Below are positions 5,521 through 5,585 of a stretch of 5,585 nucleotides of DNA, in pieces. A model generated the notes under the pieces. That model was not told where the DNA came from, did no database searches, and saw only the letters and a program-made list of their open reading frames with translations. Location: assembly GCA_946222725.1 (NCBI GenBank), contig CAMIHT010000118.1:1-5585 (forward strand), read 5' to 3'. Source of the DNA: Actinotignum schaalii. GTDB lineage: Bacteria; Actinomycetota; Actinomycetes; Actinomycetales; Actinomycetaceae. Numbering within the stretch: position 1 is the stretch's first letter; each line of letters begins with the position of its first letter. The position numbers and the translations under genes are program-made.

Positions 5521-5527
5521 TGGGCTT

Positions 5528-5585
5528 GTGAGCATCCTTACACAGACGCATCATCGGCTCGCGCGCCGCCGCTCGAGCCGTGGGA
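5528..5585 (+). CDS. N-terminus of an unidentified protein (partial, runs off the window)
   Basis: GTG 5528 opens a frame that stays open to the window end and gives 19 residues, V(M)SILTQTHHRLARRRSSRG. It is Arg-rich, as seen in cytoplasmic N-terminal tails of membrane or exported proteins, but too short to identify. The start is supported by AGGA 8 nt upstream, or by a -10 box placed for leaderless transcription. I do not recognise the family. Confidence 0.4.
   Translation, partial: MSILTQTHHRLARRRSSRG

Larger units (their letters stand above)
4678..5527. other. Gene-free, repeat-filled intergenic region (about 850 bp)
   Basis: No frame here looks like a gene: the longer open frames lack SDs, recognisable domains or normal composition, and several simply translate the repeats. 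Contents in order: GC hairpins (4678-4714), unremarkable sequence to about 4825, an inverted then five direct copies of a GTTGCTTT unit (4828-5011), a 12-bp duplication (5010-5033), AGTGGTACTG repeats (5056-5142), C-rich sequence with nothing recognised (5143-5220), a long inverted repeat (5224-5274), TGTAC words (5363-5393), a 12-bp palindrome (5436-5447), and the probable start signals of the next gene (5515-5527). The stretch is long for a region between genes in a compact actinobacterial genome. Confidence 0.7.

Noticed and set aside
5235..5535. Overlapping open frames of 60-87 codons on both strands
   Set aside because: No SD, no domain, odd composition, and they run across the inverted repeat and promoter-like sites ahead of GTG 5528.

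Overview
The window is GC-rich DNA with the gene style of a high-GC Gram-positive bacterium. The NudC, GlgX and TrpRS sequences, the GTG starts and the SD-poor start sites fit Actinobacteria. A member of the Actinomycetaceae (Actinomyces, Actinotignum, Trueperella group) is my best guess, but this is inference from protein style, not a database match.

Layout: bases 1-64 hold four head-to-tail 16-bp units beside the end of the first gene. A minus-strand Nudix hydrolase of the NudC (NAD(H) pyrophosphatase / NAD-cap removal) type runs from 1050 down to 85. It diverges from a plus-strand GlgX-type glycogen debranching enzyme (about 1157-3391) across a promoter region of about 100 bp. After a 185-bp gap with a clear -10 box and a short leader comes trpS (3577-4677), a tryptophanyl-tRNA synthetase of the divergent auxiliary-type branch. 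Its leader holds a six-codon reading frame with one Trp codon, whose stop touches the trpS ribosome binding site.

From 4678 to 5527 there is about 850 bp without a convincing gene, and this is the most unusual part. It holds (i) five direct copies, plus one inverted copy, of a unit built on GTTGCTTTYTGCGG, spaced 30-31 bp; (ii) three copies (one inverted) of AGTGGTACTG, two of them 30 bp apart, possibly a diverged relative of the first family in the same register; (iii) an imperfect inverted repeat with 19-nt arms around 5224-5274; and (iv) a cluster of TGTAC/GTACA words and a 12-bp palindrome. A new plus-strand gene probably starts at GTG 5528 and runs off the window.

The three complete genes are housekeeping functions (nucleotide/RNA-cap turnover, glycogen breakdown, tRNA charging) with no obvious shared pathway. 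No mobile-element gene, RNA gene or CRISPR array was found. The candidates for new biology are the trpS leader and the repeat-filled intergenic region.
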